Source: Candidatus Gastranaerophilales bacterium (GTDB taxonomy: Bacteria; Cyanobacteriota; Vampirovibrionia; Gastranaerophilales; Gastranaerophilaceae). Taken from it: a stretch of DNA of 53,171 nucleotides. Where the stretch lies: contig CALVCQ010000013.1 in the NCBI GenBank assembly GCA_944326115.1, forward strand, positions 1 through 53,171. Direction: 5' to 3'. Shown one piece after another: positions 1 through 9,415 of this stretch (its first letter is position 1; each line of letters begins with the position of its first letter). The position numbers and the translations under genes were made by a program. Under the pieces are notes generated by a model that worked only from the letters and a program-made list of their open reading frames with translations, ran no database searches and was not told the DNA's origin.

Positions 1-292
1 TATATTCATCTATTATTCCGTTTAGTTCTTCTTTCTGTTCTGCGCTCAATCCTTCCGCTTTCCCTACCCCTGTTTCGGCATCTGCTCCTTTTGTTGCGCT
101 TGTATGGGTGCCGCCTTCGTCAATTATAACTTCGCCTTCTTCATCTTCGCCTGCGTATGCTCCGGCAATCCATGAAAAATTGTTTGTTGTGTGTGCTGCG
201 TTGGTACGAGTAGAATCCGGATTGAGTGTTAATTTATCCGGATCTATAAAAATATCTCTTTTGAAAGGGTTATAATTTACGCCATCTACCAT
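1..292 (-). CDS. hypothetical acidic protein, C-terminus cut by window edge
   Basis: This reading frame is open from an ATG at 292 leftwards to the window edge, with a good ribosome site (AAAGGAG) about 8 bases upstream. The visible 97 residues begin MVDGVNYNPFKRD and are rich in Asp, Glu, Gly and Thr. There is no signal peptide or membrane segment. The start resembles that of the next upstream gene (VKFNPF against VNYNPF), so the two may be distant relatives or share an N-terminal signal. I do not recognise the family and infer no function. The frame is too short for the ORF list because it is truncated, but its length and ribosome site support it. Confidence 0.6.
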   Translation of the reverse strand, partial: MVDGVNYNPFKRDIFIDPDKLTLNPDSTRTNAAHTTNNFSWIAGAYAGEDEEGEVIIDEGGTHTSATKGADAETGVGKAEGLSAEQKEELNGIIDEY

Positions 293-355
293 TTTTGTAC
301 TCCTTTTATTATTAATGTAACTATATTTTTTTTACTTTGTGCATTTGTCATTTTG

Positions 356-574
356 TTACTCTTTTGGATTTTTTTTGTTTAAATCCATGTTTAAATCCAA
401 ATTTTCTAACGCAACTTCTGCTTCGTCATCCTGTCCCTGATTCATAGACAACTCTACCGGAGACAAATCAATATCCGGAAACCTTAGCCCTTTCCTGCGG
501 TCAGTGACCTGTTGCTCCAAACTTTCTGTGCCCGATACGCCTACAAACGGATTAAATTTTACCGGTCCTGTCAT
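356..574 (-). CDS. small hypothetical protein with NPF-type N-terminus
   Basis: A 72-residue acidic protein. I chose the ATG at 574 rather than an in-frame start at 616 because AAAAGGAG lies 6 bases before it, while nothing lies before the longer form. It begins MTGPVKFNPFVG, resembling the downstream gene's VNYNPF, and ends in a charged, Asn/Asp/Leu-rich tail. There is no membrane segment or known motif. It is separated from the next gene by about 60 bases and probably co-transcribed with it. Function unknown. Confidence 0.55.
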   Translation of the reverse strand: MTGPVKFNPFVGVSGTESLEQQVTDRRKGLRFPDIDLSPVELSMNQGQDDEAEVALENLDLNMDLNKKNPKE

Positions 575-837
575 AAAAACTCCTTTTTTGTTCCCTTGTA
601 GTATTTCTTTCGGCAATTTTTTTATAAACTTTAGATATATTTAAATAGAAATCTTATTCTTTATTCATAATCTTGTCCGAAACTAAATAATATCTTTTGT
701 TTACGGGTATAAATATTTTTTTAATATTTCTTAATATTTCAAATAATATGTTAATATTTCTTTACAAATAGGGTAAATAATAGCACATAATATGAGAATA
801 AAACGTTTATATATATGGAAATGTGTAAGGTGAAAGT

Positions 838-1593
838 ATGCAGAATTATCCCGTAGGTTACACACAGCAGAATCCGTCACAATACGTGCAGACACAGACT
901 ATGCCTGCAGCACAGTCTTCTGCAGGTGCATCAGGCGCTGTTTTCAATATTGGCGGCAATGCCCCGAATTCTATTCCTGTTAACGGGGCAAGCGGGGTAA
1001 CAATAAATATTGTCGGTGCTTCAGTAAATCCTAACGGCGCTAATATTAATAATACTTACAATGGATCAGCTCTGCCGGGTCAAGCTTATGATAAAAGTTA
1101 TTACACTATGCAGCAGCCCCAAACAACGCCTACGGTTCCTGTTGCGGCTTCGAGCTTAAATAATACAAATGAAACTGACAAAAAAAAGCCGAAAAAAGAT
1201 ATAGTATTGCTGACTGATGATTATATAAGAACGCTTGAAAATTATATAAGGAATGATAACCCTGATATAAAATTGATGGGGGCAAAAGAATTGATGAAAA
1301 GATTCAGAGAAGATGAATCAAGAAAAAATGATCCCGCTCTGACTGCTTTACTCAATCTGACACTTCAAAGCAAATATTCCAATGTAAAAATGGTCGGTCT
1401 GGGAATATTGCAAAACGGATGGGCACAGGGCGACGCTTTGACACAGCAGCTTCTTGCTCAAATTCAACAGCAAAAAACCGGATACGGTCTGGATGCACTT
1501 GATGCAGCCGATGCTGCATTAAAAACAGCAGGACAAACGGTAAAAGTCATAGATCCTAACCCGCCAAAAGAAAAAGAAAAGAAACCGGCCTAA
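838..1593 (+). CDS. hypothetical protein: Gln/Asn-rich N-terminus, HEAT-like C-terminus
   Basis: A 251-residue protein in two parts. Residues 1-115 are low complexity, rich in Gln, Asn, Ser, Gly and Ala, and probably disordered. Residues 125-230 are predicted helical pairs (for example DDYIRTLENYIRNDNPDIKL and YSNVKMVGLGILQ) that resemble HEAT or ARM-like repeats, so a protein-binding scaffold is plausible. The last residues are Lys/Pro-rich. There is no signal peptide. The start has a modest AAGGTGAAAGT site, like that of the gene at 11323. The next gene follows within 20 bases, suggesting an operon. I do not recognise the family. Confidence 0.7.
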   Translation: MQNYPVGYTQQNPSQYVQTQTMPAAQSSAGASGAVFNIGGNAPNSIPVNGASGVTINIVGASVNPNGANINNTYNGSALPGQAYDKSYYTMQQPQTTPTVPVAASSLNNTNETDKKKPKKDIVLLTDDYIRTLENYIRNDNPDIKLMGAKELMKRFREDESRKNDPALTALLNLTLQSKYSNVKMVGLGILQNGWAQGDALTQQLLAQIQQQKTGYGLDALDAADAALKTAGQTVKVIDPNPPKEKEKKPA

Positions 1594-1612
1594 TAATTTG
1601 ACAGGACAAAAT

Positions 1613-2053
1613 ATGAATAAGTGGAATTTAGTTTCTAAAATTGCAGGCGGTATTACCGCAGCAACAGTGCTATACAATGCGCATGATGTCGGTGTAAAAA
1701 CATCTGCAGAGCATATTAAGCATAAATCTTCGGAACGTCTTACAGATATATATATGCGCTCTCGCAGGATGGAAGACCTGAATGAAACAACAAGTAAATT
1801 GAAGGATTTCTATTTCAGAAGCAATGCTGACTGGAATTTGCCTGACAAATGGAATGGTTTTACAGGCTATATTTCAGGTGCATTCAAGCAAATGGCTTCG
1901 GATGTAATCCCTGCTGCTCTTGCTACCGGCGCATTATTAAGCAAAAAGTATTCAAAATTCTTTGGAATCGGTCTTTTGATATACGGTATAAAATATTTAT
2001 TATTTGATGTTATTGATTTTGGCAGACCTAATCATCTAAAAGGCGGTCACTAA
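1613..2053 (+). CDS. hypothetical protein with C-terminal membrane segments
   Basis: A 146-residue basic protein. I place the start at the ATG at 1613, 6 bases after CAGGAC; an in-frame TTG at 1598 has no ribosome site. Residues 5-25 are mildly hydrophobic, and residues about 100-136 form one or two likely membrane segments (PAALATGALL; FGIGLLIYGIKYLLF). The middle is charged and helical. It follows the HEAT-like gene by 19 bases and ends before a strong shared terminator, so the two form a small operon. No recognised family; the style matches other lineage-type membrane proteins in this window (11323, 12789). Confidence 0.6.
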   Translation: MNKWNLVSKIAGGITAATVLYNAHDVGVKTSAEHIKHKSSERLTDIYMRSRRMEDLNETTSKLKDFYFRSNADWNLPDKWNGFTGYISGAFKQMASDVIPAALATGALLSKKYSKFFGIGLLIYGIKYLLFDVIDFGRPNHLKGGH

Positions 2054-2144
2054 TTATTGCGCATATCGGCGAAGTTCTCTGATGCAACATCTATTTATCA
2101 GTGACTTGTGTTATACAGCTAAATAGTGTTTATTCAAATATAAA

Positions 2145-2176
2145 AAATACTCCCTAAAATAGGGAGTATTTTTTAT
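2145..2176. terminator. bidirectional hairpin terminator
   Basis: An 11-bp perfect inverted repeat (AAATACTCCCT / AGGGAGTATTT) with a 5-base loop, followed by T on the plus strand and preceded by an A-run that becomes a T-run on the minus strand. It lies between the convergent genes ending at 2053 and 2189 and can serve both. Confidence 0.85.
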
Positions 2177-2188
2177 TAATTAAATGAC

Positions 2189-3901
2189 CTATTTAATATT
2201 TGAATATGTCCAAGCATCCATATTTGGTGCTTCTTTTTGCGACGGGTCAACTGTCATGTCTGATGCATTTGTGTTTAATCCGCCTTCTTTAGGACTTTCG
2301 TGGGCAATCGGTTTATAGATTCTGTTAAAGTATTCTATAACCATTCTGTCAGAGTTAAAGTAAGCTTCTGATGTTCTGACAGCCTGTCTCATCATTCTTG
2401 CCCATTCCATTTTGTTGTCATAGTATGTCGGAATAATCTGATTTTCGATAATATCCATTATGCAGTCATGGTCTTTCCAGTGACGTTCTTCCCAAGGAAT
2501 ATCGTCGTCAAGACCCGGATATTCAACAGTATATCCGTTAATACCGGGGAATGTGCCTTCTACAGTCCATCCGTCAAATATAGAAAGGTGAACAGCACCG
2601 TTTGCATTGGCTGACATGCCTGATGTGCCTGATGCTTCAAGCGGTCTTATCGGTGTATTTAACCAAACATCAGTAGCTCTTTTTAATTTTCCGCTAAGTT
2701 CCAGCTCATATCCTGCAAGAACAGCAACATTTTTGATATTATAAGATTTATGCAAAATGTTATTAAACATTTCACGACCCATTGCATCATCAGGATGGAA
2801 TTTACCGGCAAAAATCAATTGTACTTTATTTGCGTTTAACAATTTGAGGATTCTGTCCATGTCCATAAAGATAAGCCATGCACGTTTGTAATCTGCAAAT
2901 CTTCTTGCCCATGTGATTGTCAAAACATTCGGGTCAAATCTTTTACCTGTTGTATTTGCAATGTAGCTGAATACTTCTTTTTTCATTTCAACTTTGGCAT
3001 CTAACAAATCCTGCAAAGTTTTTGCATTTTTTATTCTTTCATCCTGCCAGTAGTGAAGGTTTACAGCGTTGGTTATGGCACGAATCGGGCATCGACCTTC
3101 TACCCAGTTCCACATCTTGTTTGCAACAAGTCCGTGAAGCTGAGAAACTGCGTTTGCGATACGACTCATTCTTAATGCTGCAACTGTCAACGAGAAATGT
3201 TCTCCGCCTAATTCAACGGCTTTTTCTCTTGAACATCCGGCAAAGAAACCGCCTTCCATAAGAGTATCTACCCAGTGAACTTCATTGCCTGCTGCAACGG
3301 GTGTGTGAGTAGTGAATACAACCTGTCTTTTTGTTTTTTCAAGATCACCGTTGTTTTGTTGTAATAATTCAAATGCAGCAGGTAGCGCATGACCTTCATT
3401 CATGTGAACGCATTCAAAATCATATTTGATTGCCTGTAAAAGTCTGATGCCGCCTATACCAAGTACAGTTTCCTGAGCTATTCTGATTTTTTCGTTGCCG
3501 TCATACAGTTTATGTGAAATTGAGCGTGCCCATTCAGAGTTTTCTTCAATATCAGTTGTTAAAAGATATACAGGGCAGGAACCAAACAGGTCAGGATCTA
3601 CTCTGTAGGCTTTTACAACAACATCTTCGCCGAAAACTTTTACAGTAACCTGTGCATCTACATCCTGTAAAAAGTCGTAGTGCTTTCTAATATATGCAAC
3701 ATCAACATTGCCTTCTTCATTAATTCTCTGGTTGTAGTAACCGTATGACCACAACATTGTTACACCCACCATAGGAAGCTGCAGATAACCTGCTGAGAGC
3801 ATGTGCGAACCTGCCAAAAAACCTAATCCGCCGGAGTATGTACTCAAAGATTGGTCTAATGCTATTTCCATTGAAAAATATGCTACTTTAGGTAATCCCA
3901 T
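2189..3901 (-). CDS. glgP: alpha-glucan phosphorylase family protein (GT35), PLP lysine replaced
   Basis: Family GT35 enzymes release glucose-1-phosphate from glycogen or maltodextrin using pyridoxal phosphate. This 570-residue protein matches the shorter bacterial alpha-glucan phosphorylase subfamily: YSGGLGFLAG near residue 22, HMNEGHALPAAF, TTHTPVAAGNEVHW, ITNAVNLHYW, WARRFADYKRA, FAGKFHPDDAMGREM and LNTPIRPLEASGTSGM. The start at ATG 3901 has AAAGGAG 5 bases upstream; a longer frame to 3922 has no such site. The odd point is the PLP loop: family members have Lys after GTSGM or GTGNM, but here residue 430 is Ser (GTSGMSANANG). Without that Schiff-base lysine the standard mechanism should fail, so activity as a phosphorylase is uncertain. 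No other glycogen gene is nearby. Confidence 0.85.
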   Translation of the reverse strand: MGLPKVAYFSMEIALDQSLSTYSGGLGFLAGSHMLSAGYLQLPMVGVTMLWSYGYYNQRINEEGNVDVAYIRKHYDFLQDVDAQVTVKVFGEDVVVKAYRVDPDLFGSCPVYLLTTDIEENSEWARSISHKLYDGNEKIRIAQETVLGIGGIRLLQAIKYDFECVHMNEGHALPAAFELLQQNNGDLEKTKRQVVFTTHTPVAAGNEVHWVDTLMEGGFFAGCSREKAVELGGEHFSLTVAALRMSRIANAVSQLHGLVANKMWNWVEGRCPIRAITNAVNLHYWQDERIKNAKTLQDLLDAKVEMKKEVFSYIANTTGKRFDPNVLTITWARRFADYKRAWLIFMDMDRILKLLNANKVQLIFAGKFHPDDAMGREMFNNILHKSYNIKNVAVLAGYELELSGKLKRATDVWLNTPIRPLEASGTSGMSANANGAVHLSIFDGWTVEGTFPGINGYTVEYPGLDDDIPWEERHWKDHDCIMDIIENQIIPTYYDNKMEWARMMRQAVRTSEAYFNSDRMVIEYFNRIYKPIAHESPKEGGLNTNASDMTVDPSQKEAPNMDAWTYSNIK

Positions 3902-3995
3902 AATTCTCCTTTGTTTTATCACTAATCTATCACATGCACAAAGTGCTTTTCATTTATAACAATAAAATAGCACAAATGCAATAACAAAGTCAGTA

Positions 3996-4388
3996 TTATT
4001 TACAACTCGTCTGAAATCCAATTATATCAACAGGAAACGTAGAACAACTATCCACTCTGTAGACAAGTAATTTTACAGGTTTATCTAAATTAGCTTCTTC
4101 TATTGATTCAAAAAAATTTTTTACATTACTAATTTTACATCCGTTTACTTCAAGTATTCTATCACCCGGTTCCAGTCCTGCATTATATGCAGGTGTATAA
4201 TCTAATACTTCTATTATTTTTACTTTTCCTTTAAAATCTTTTACATATATCCCAAGCGGCGATGTAGCTTCTATCGTTTCATTCAATATTTTTTTCTCTT
4301 CATAAATATTATGAAGTCTTTTGAAATTTATGTTTAAAATAAGGCATATTACAAGTAATATGCCCATAAAAAGTCTTATTATTTCCAT
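3996..4388 (-). CDS. membrane-anchored PDZ-domain protein
   Basis: A 130-residue protein with one N-terminal hydrophobic helix (residues 5-22, LFMGILLVICLILNINF), which should anchor it in the inner membrane, followed by a PDZ-like domain at about 45-120. The typical core is visible in YTPAYNAGLEPGDRILEVNG, matching the PA..AGL..GD.I..ING pattern. There is no protease domain, so it is an adaptor or peptide-binding protein rather than an HtrA enzyme. The gene starts 11 bases after glyS stops and is probably co-transcribed with it. Specific partner unknown. Confidence 0.8.
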   Translation of the reverse strand: MEIIRLFMGILLVICLILNINFKRLHNIYEEKKILNETIEATSPLGIYVKDFKGKVKIIEVLDYTPAYNAGLEPGDRILEVNGCKISNVKNFFESIEEANLDKPVKLLVYRVDSCSTFPVDIIGFQTSCK

Positions 4389-4399
4389 TTTATGTTCAA

Positions 4400-6427
4400 T
4401 CAGATTACTAATTTTGAAAAATCTGCAATTTTATCAAATTTCTTTTTGATTGAATAAAGCAATGTCAGTCTGTTTTCTTTGACTTTTTCATCTTTATCCA
4501 TAACAAGAACTTTATCAAAAAATTCGTCAATAGCTTCTTTAGCGTTTAAAAGTTTTTTGTAAAGTTCTTCGTAATCCAATTTATCTGCATCAATAGAATT
4601 TGTATATTCCATAAGTTTCGATTCCTGAGGCGTATTAAATAATGACCTGTCAGGTAATTGTTCTGTTTTGTAATCTTTTGTAATTCTTATTATTCTGTTT
4701 GCGGCTTCATTTAACGCTGCAAAATCAGATTCATTTACTTTTTCTGAGAGGAATACAACCCTGTTTGAAAAATCTTTTAAATCAGATAATGCATTTTTGT
4801 TTAGTATGCAAGCATCAACGACGTCATGTCTGTATTTTTCAGTATAGAAAATGCTCAATCTGTTTTCAAAGAAGATTTTAACTTCATTGAATAATGATTC
4901 TTTGTCTTTAATTTCTACTGGCATTAATTTGATAGACTGTTTTATCAATTCTGCCAAATCAATATCCAATCCTTTTTGTATAACAGTTTTAATTATGCCG
5001 AGTGTAGCTCTTCTAACTCCTAGCGGGTCTGCCGAGCCAGTTGGCTTTTTGCCTTCTGCAAACACAGCAACAATTGTATCTATTTTGTCAGCTATTCCGA
5101 CAATCTGACCTTCTATAGAGCCGGCAAGCTCCGAGTCAGCTCCCAGTGGATAATAATGTTCTTTTATGCCTTTTACTACTTCGGGCTTTTCTCCTGCATT
5201 AAATGCATAATCCGAACCAATAAATCCCTGTAGTTCCGTAAATTCAAATACGAGACTTGTTACCAGGTCAGCTTTGCATAAAAGAGCTGTTCTTTTTATA
5301 TTTTCCACAGGAGCATCGAGTTTTTCTGCAATGTTTTGCGACAATTTGATTATACGCTGTGTCTTATCATACATTGAGCCCATACCTTTTTGGAATGTGA
5401 TACCTTTAAGTTTTTCAACATAGTTTTCAAAAGGTATTTTTGTGTCTTCATTAAAGAAGAAGATAGCATCATCCAATCTTGCAACAACAACTCTTTCATT
5501 GCCTGCTTTTATGTTTTCAAAGTTGTCTCCTATATAATTTGTAATTGTTATAAAGCTGTTCAGCAATTTACCGTCTTTGTATAAAGGAAAATATCTCTGG
5601 TGTACCGCCATTACTGTAACAGTTACTTTTTCAGGAATATCAAGGTATTTTTTATCAAAATTACAAATAACAGGGACAGGCCATTCACAAATATTTGTGA
5701 CTTCTTCCAGCAGTCCGTCTTCCATATATACTTGAGCGCCTATTTTTGCAGCTTCTTTTTTTGATGATTCAATAATTATATTTTTGCGTTTTTGTGAATC
5801 AACCACTACATTGTTATCAAAAAGAGCTTGTTCGTAGCTGTCAGGATTTTTGATTTCAACTTTATCTGATTTAAATCTATGTCCTCTGGAGTATCTTGTA
5901 GATTCTACATCAGCAATTTTGATTTTTAATTCATCTTCATTAAGCAGCGAAACAATCCATCTTATTGGTCTTTGGAATTTTACGTCCAGATCAGCCCATC
6001 TCATGAAGTAAGGACCTTGCATTTTTAAAACTATTTTTTCAACATTTTCGTGTAAAATGTCTTTAATTGATTTGCCTTTTTGTTCTACTTTTGCCCATAC
6101 ATAATTATCTTCTTTATACAGAGATGACTCTTCCACACCGTTTTTCTTTGCGAATCCCTGCCCTGCTTTTGTTAAATTACCGTTTTCATCATAAGCAATA
6201 TTTAAAACAGGACCTTTGACACATTTAATCGTATCAGGCTGTTTTTCTTCAAATCCTTCTATTATAAGGGTAAGCCTTCTCGGTGTCGAAAAATATTTTA
6301 TATCTGTATATTTAATTTGATTTTCATTTAAAAGTTTTTCAAATGCATTTTTTAATTGAATAATACCGGCGTTTACAAATTTATAGGGTAATTCTTCAGT
6401 TCCGATTTCCAGTAAATATTTATTCAT
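4400..6427 (-). CDS. glyS: glycyl-tRNA synthetase beta subunit
   Basis: A 675-residue beta subunit of the tetrameric bacterial glycyl-tRNA synthetase, which charges tRNA-Gly together with the catalytic alpha subunit. The start MNKYLLEIGTEELPYKF is the family signature, followed by TPRRLT, KGP, RPIRWIVSLL and the HD-like region ALLCKADLVTSLVFEFTELQ. The C-terminal part (after about 580) fits the DALR-type anticodon-binding region. Length is normal for the family (about 690). The alpha subunit gene glyQ is not in this window, so the pair is split or glyQ lies elsewhere. The gene lies upstream of the PDZ gene in the same direction. Confidence 0.97.
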   Translation of the reverse strand: MNKYLLEIGTEELPYKFVNAGIIQLKNAFEKLLNENQIKYTDIKYFSTPRRLTLIIEGFEEKQPDTIKCVKGPVLNIAYDENGNLTKAGQGFAKKNGVEESSLYKEDNYVWAKVEQKGKSIKDILHENVEKIVLKMQGPYFMRWADLDVKFQRPIRWIVSLLNEDELKIKIADVESTRYSRGHRFKSDKVEIKNPDSYEQALFDNNVVVDSQKRKNIIIESSKKEAAKIGAQVYMEDGLLEEVTNICEWPVPVICNFDKKYLDIPEKVTVTVMAVHQRYFPLYKDGKLLNSFITITNYIGDNFENIKAGNERVVVARLDDAIFFFNEDTKIPFENYVEKLKGITFQKGMGSMYDKTQRIIKLSQNIAEKLDAPVENIKRTALLCKADLVTSLVFEFTELQGFIGSDYAFNAGEKPEVVKGIKEHYYPLGADSELAGSIEGQIVGIADKIDTIVAVFAEGKKPTGSADPLGVRRATLGIIKTVIQKGLDIDLAELIKQSIKLMPVEIKDKESLFNEVKIFFENRLSIFYTEKYRHDVVDACILNKNALSDLKDFSNRVVFLSEKVNESDFAALNEAANRIIRITKDYKTEQLPDRSLFNTPQESKLMEYTNSIDADKLDYEELYKKLLNAKEAIDEFFDKVLVMDKDEKVKENRLTLLYSIKKKFDKIADFSKLVI

Positions 6428-6517
6428 ACGATTAATAAACCTCTATCTATGTATTTTGTACGATTATTATAATACAAACACACTAAATAATTGTATTATT
6501 GAAAATTGTCCGAGAAG

Positions 6518-6592
6518 AATTCGTGATAAGAATCTGCCGAACAAAACAATCCTGTGAATTGTTTTGTGAGAGGGAAATTACGTGAACGAATT
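6518..6592. repeat. 75-bp dispersed element with inverted ends (copy 1)
   Basis: It begins AATTCGT and ends ACGAATT, and contains a perfect 10-bp inner stem (ACAAAACAAT / ATTGTTTTGT, 6541-6550 with 6558-6567). Related copies lie at 44900 and 52699. It sits in the gap between divergent glyS and the WG-repeat gene (6428-6794). Apart from this element I see only an unassigned GC-richer patch at 6620-6665 in that gap. Confidence 0.6.
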
Positions 6593-6794
6593 TTTTGAGT
6601 GTCATTTGAAAAAGTGAGAGGATCAGGCTGCGGTCAGCCGGCGATACCTGCGACACCGGATTAGATTAATAAAGCTTTTTATCAATGGCTGAGGAATATC
6701 AATTTTTTATGCAAAGTGTATTAATACTTCAATTAAATGATTGTTACAGTGATATCATTTATTATGATTGGAACAGTTTATACAGAACATATTT

Positions 6795-7940
6795 ATGAGG
6801 ATATTTGCCGTGTTAAAAATACTTAAATTTAGATATTTCTTATTTTTTTTCATCAGTATATTTTTCGTATTTACAATAACAGCCAATCAATCCTTGTCAT
6901 CATCTGCATTTAACGGTTTTACATTTAATGTAAAGCCATCTGATATTCAATATCTTGACACTAAATATTATGCGTATAAAATCGGCTCAAAATGGGGTAT
7001 TTATAATGTTGCTCATAATACAATCAGTACATTACCGGTGTATGATAAAATAGAAAATTGTTTAATGCATAATTCGTACTACTGCGTATTACAAGCAGGG
7101 CACTGGGGACTTGTAGATGCAGATGACGGAACAATTATTACACCGCCGATATGGGATGATATATTCCGACTTTCAGAATATACATTTGGTGTGGAAAAAG
7201 ATGGTTTGTACGGCTGGATACATTATGTTTCCGGTGAAGTGTTACAAGAGCCGGCTTATGACTATATTGATCCGCTAAGTATTAACAACTATCCTAACTT
7301 AATATGTGTTTGCAAAAATAATCTGTGCGGGCTTGCCGATGAAGACGATGGAAGGCTTATTAAGCCGGTTAAGTATGATGCTATATTTTTTGATTTATAT
7401 GATGATAGTTATTTCCTTATGGAAAAGAACGGAAAATATTATGTGATGGATCTTTTGGATGTGCCTATTACAAAGACAAGTTATTCAAAAATATATAGAC
7501 TAAATTATTATGCCATCTTTGTGGAAGAAAACAAACATAAAGGTATTGTTAGAATGAGAGACGGCAAAGAAATTGCCAGACCTGTTTATGACAAAGTCGA
7601 TAGTATGCAGGAGCCGGGATTTTTTAAAGTAAAACTAAACGGGAAATGGGGCGCAATTGATTATGACGGAAATCTCGTATTTGACTGCAAATACGGACCT
7701 TTAGAAATAAACCGGCTGGTGAGAAATTATCCCGATAATCAAAAATACAAAGATATGGTTGATTACAATTACTATTATTCACTGTATCTTGATGCTTATC
7801 ACTCTATAAAATTTTTTAGTGAGCCTCGTGTCAAAAGTATAAAACTTTATTGTGAAAAGATTTTAAGCAATGAAAATAAAAGCGAAGAACTGAAAATAAA
7901 AGCTAAAGAATTGATAAAAAAATACAATATATCAATATAG
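6795..7940 (+). CDS. secreted WG-repeat protein
   Basis: A 381-residue protein with a hydrophobic N-terminus (FRYFLFFFISIFFVFTI, about residues 11-28) that looks like a signal peptide or anchor. It is followed by six or seven WG-type beta repeats of about 40-50 residues, each with W/Y-G then a P-x-[YW]-D motif (SKWGIYNV, GHWGLVDADDGTIITPPIWD, LYGWIHY, LCGLADEDDG, KWGAIDYDGNLVF). The last 60 residues are Lys/Glu-rich helix. WG repeats form beta-rich surface structures and are thought to bind proteins or glycans. The ribosome site is weak; a TTG at 6768 would extend the protein by 9 residues, but the ATG gives a cleaner signal sequence. The gene stands alone. Confidence 0.8.
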   Translation: MRIFAVLKILKFRYFLFFFISIFFVFTITANQSLSSSAFNGFTFNVKPSDIQYLDTKYYAYKIGSKWGIYNVAHNTISTLPVYDKIENCLMHNSYYCVLQAGHWGLVDADDGTIITPPIWDDIFRLSEYTFGVEKDGLYGWIHYVSGEVLQEPAYDYIDPLSINNYPNLICVCKNNLCGLADEDDGRLIKPVKYDAIFFDLYDDSYFLMEKNGKYYVMDLLDVPITKTSYSKIYRLNYYAIFVEENKHKGIVRMRDGKEIARPVYDKVDSMQEPGFFKVKLNGKWGAIDYDGNLVFDCKYGPLEINRLVRNYPDNQKYKDMVDYNYYYSLYLDAYHSIKFFSEPRVKSIKLYCEKILSNENKSEELKIKAKELIKKYNISI

Positions 7941-8064
7941 ATTTTGTTATAGTTAAATAAAATACTTTGTTAAAATTTCTATAAGTGTCAATTTTAGCTT
8001 GGATTTGACGAATAAGTTTGTTACAAATAAATTGATGTTATAATGTTAACAATGGAGAATTAAC

Positions 8065-8373
8065 ATGGACAATAAGCGCTGGTATGATAAAGAACCTACA
8101 TTGAGTCTTGCAATAAGTCTTATAAAAAACTCGAAATTACCTTTGCAATTACAGTGTGCTGAACTTATAAAATCAAGGGCAATTGATTTGGGTATTACCT
8201 TAAAAACCAATCTGCTCGGTGCTTTTAATTACGTTTTAAACAGATGGTATGATTCTTCAGAACAACTGACAGAAGCATTTGATTATTTAAAAGAGGCTGA
8301 TGATGAAACAAGAAAACAAATAGCAATAGAAGTTATCGAGTTTCTTGAAAAATCAGAAAAATGTTGCCAATGA
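8065..8373 (+). CDS. small helical hypothetical protein
   Basis: A 102-residue, probably all-helical soluble protein starting MDNKRWYDKEPTLSLAISL, with AATGGAGAATTAAC ahead of the ATG as a good ribosome site. It has no membrane segment and no motif I recognise. The C-terminal helix ends in EKSEKCCQ. Its stop overlaps the start of the SpoIID-like gene by 13 bases, so the two are translationally coupled and may act in the same process (envelope or division). Confidence 0.7.
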   Translation: MDNKRWYDKEPTLSLAISLIKNSKLPLQLQCAELIKSRAIDLGITLKTNLLGAFNYVLNRWYDSSEQLTEAFDYLKEADDETRKQIAIEVIEFLEKSEKCCQ

Positions 8374-9257
8374 TGAAATTAAGATTTTATTGTACATTTT
8401 TTATTCTTATATTAATACAATTTTTTACCGCACATACTGCCTACGGCATGAAAATAGGTATTGTAGACGGTGCTTCGCAGGTTTCTGTCGGAACGAGTAA
8501 AGAAGCCGATTTAATCAGTCCTTTGCATAATAAGTCCTTCTATAAATTAAAAGCTATGAAAGCTTATCCTTTTAAGGCTTCCGGTAATACAATATCAATT
8601 GAATTAAACGGTCAATGGTTCAATTTGAACATAGCGAGGATAGTAATTAAACCTGCTGAGAAAGGTTTTATTTCCACAAAAAGACGCTGGTACAGAGGTG
8701 AATTTATCATTGAAAATAGAGGCGGTGCACTGGTGGTTGTTAACAATTTGCCATTAGAGGATTATATGCTCGGCGTCGTTCCGTCTGAAATGCCGTCAAA
8801 ATGGAATTATGAAGCACTTAAGGCACAGGCCATTGCAGCGAGAAGTTATGCAATTGCAAACAGAGGCAAAAGGGCATCCAGAGGTTATGATCTTAAAGAT
8901 ACACCAGAGGATCAAGCTTACGGCGGTGCATCTGCTGAGACTGCTACAACAAACAGCGCTGTGCTTGAAACAAAAGGAATTGTTATTACTTATAATAGAA
9001 AAGTAATACCTGCTTATTACTCTGCTTCGGCTGGCGGTCATACAAAAAATGCCGGCGATGTATGGAATAAAGATCTGCCTTATCTGAAATCAGTACCCTC
9101 TTTTGACGATGGAATTAAAAAGAACGGGCATGGTCTGGGAATGAGCCAGCATGGTGCAAACAATCTTGCAAACCAGGGATATAATGCGTATCAAATCTTA
9201 ACTTATTATTACAATAATGTTAAGTTTGGACGATTGGATCCGTCCTGGGCTTTATAA
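8361..9257 (+). CDS. SpoIID/LytB-domain protein (predicted lytic transglycosylase)
   Basis: A 298-residue exported protein. Residues 6-29 are a signal sequence (FILILIQFFTAHTAYG). The SpoIID domain runs from about 100 to 290, with LPLEDYMLGVVPSEMPSKW at 130-148 and EALKAQAIAARSYA after it. Glu143 aligns with the catalytic Glu of SpoIID, which cleaves glycan strands lacking stem peptides. The end has HGLGMSQHGA, also typical. In non-sporulating bacteria such proteins serve in cell-wall remodelling or division. No sporulation genes are nearby. The start overlaps the preceding small gene. Confidence 0.9.
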   Translation: MLPMMKLRFYCTFFILILIQFFTAHTAYGMKIGIVDGASQVSVGTSKEADLISPLHNKSFYKLKAMKAYPFKASGNTISIELNGQWFNLNIARIVIKPAEKGFISTKRRWYRGEFIIENRGGALVVVNNLPLEDYMLGVVPSEMPSKWNYEALKAQAIAARSYAIANRGKRASRGYDLKDTPEDQAYGGASAETATTNSAVLETKGIVITYNRKVIPAYYSASAGGHTKNAGDVWNKDLPYLKSVPSFDDGIKKNGHGLGMSQHGANNLANQGYNAYQILTYYYNNVKFGRLDPSWAL

Positions 9258-9415
9258 TTTCATGTCCGTAATTTCTTAATATTAGTGCTTTTTGGGTTGT
9301 GCTACTATTGTAAAACTAATGATAATTTAAAATTTTAATAATTTTTACAATATAAATGCTTGCTAAATTGCGAAAAATATATATAATATTCTTTGTTAAC
9401 ATAAAGGAGGTTCTT

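Noticed and set aside
3022-3261. Plus-strand frame opposite the phosphorylase gene
   Set aside because: Antisense shadow without a ribosome site.
4699-5584. Plus-strand frames opposite glyS
   Set aside because: Antisense shadows of a complete glyS gene.
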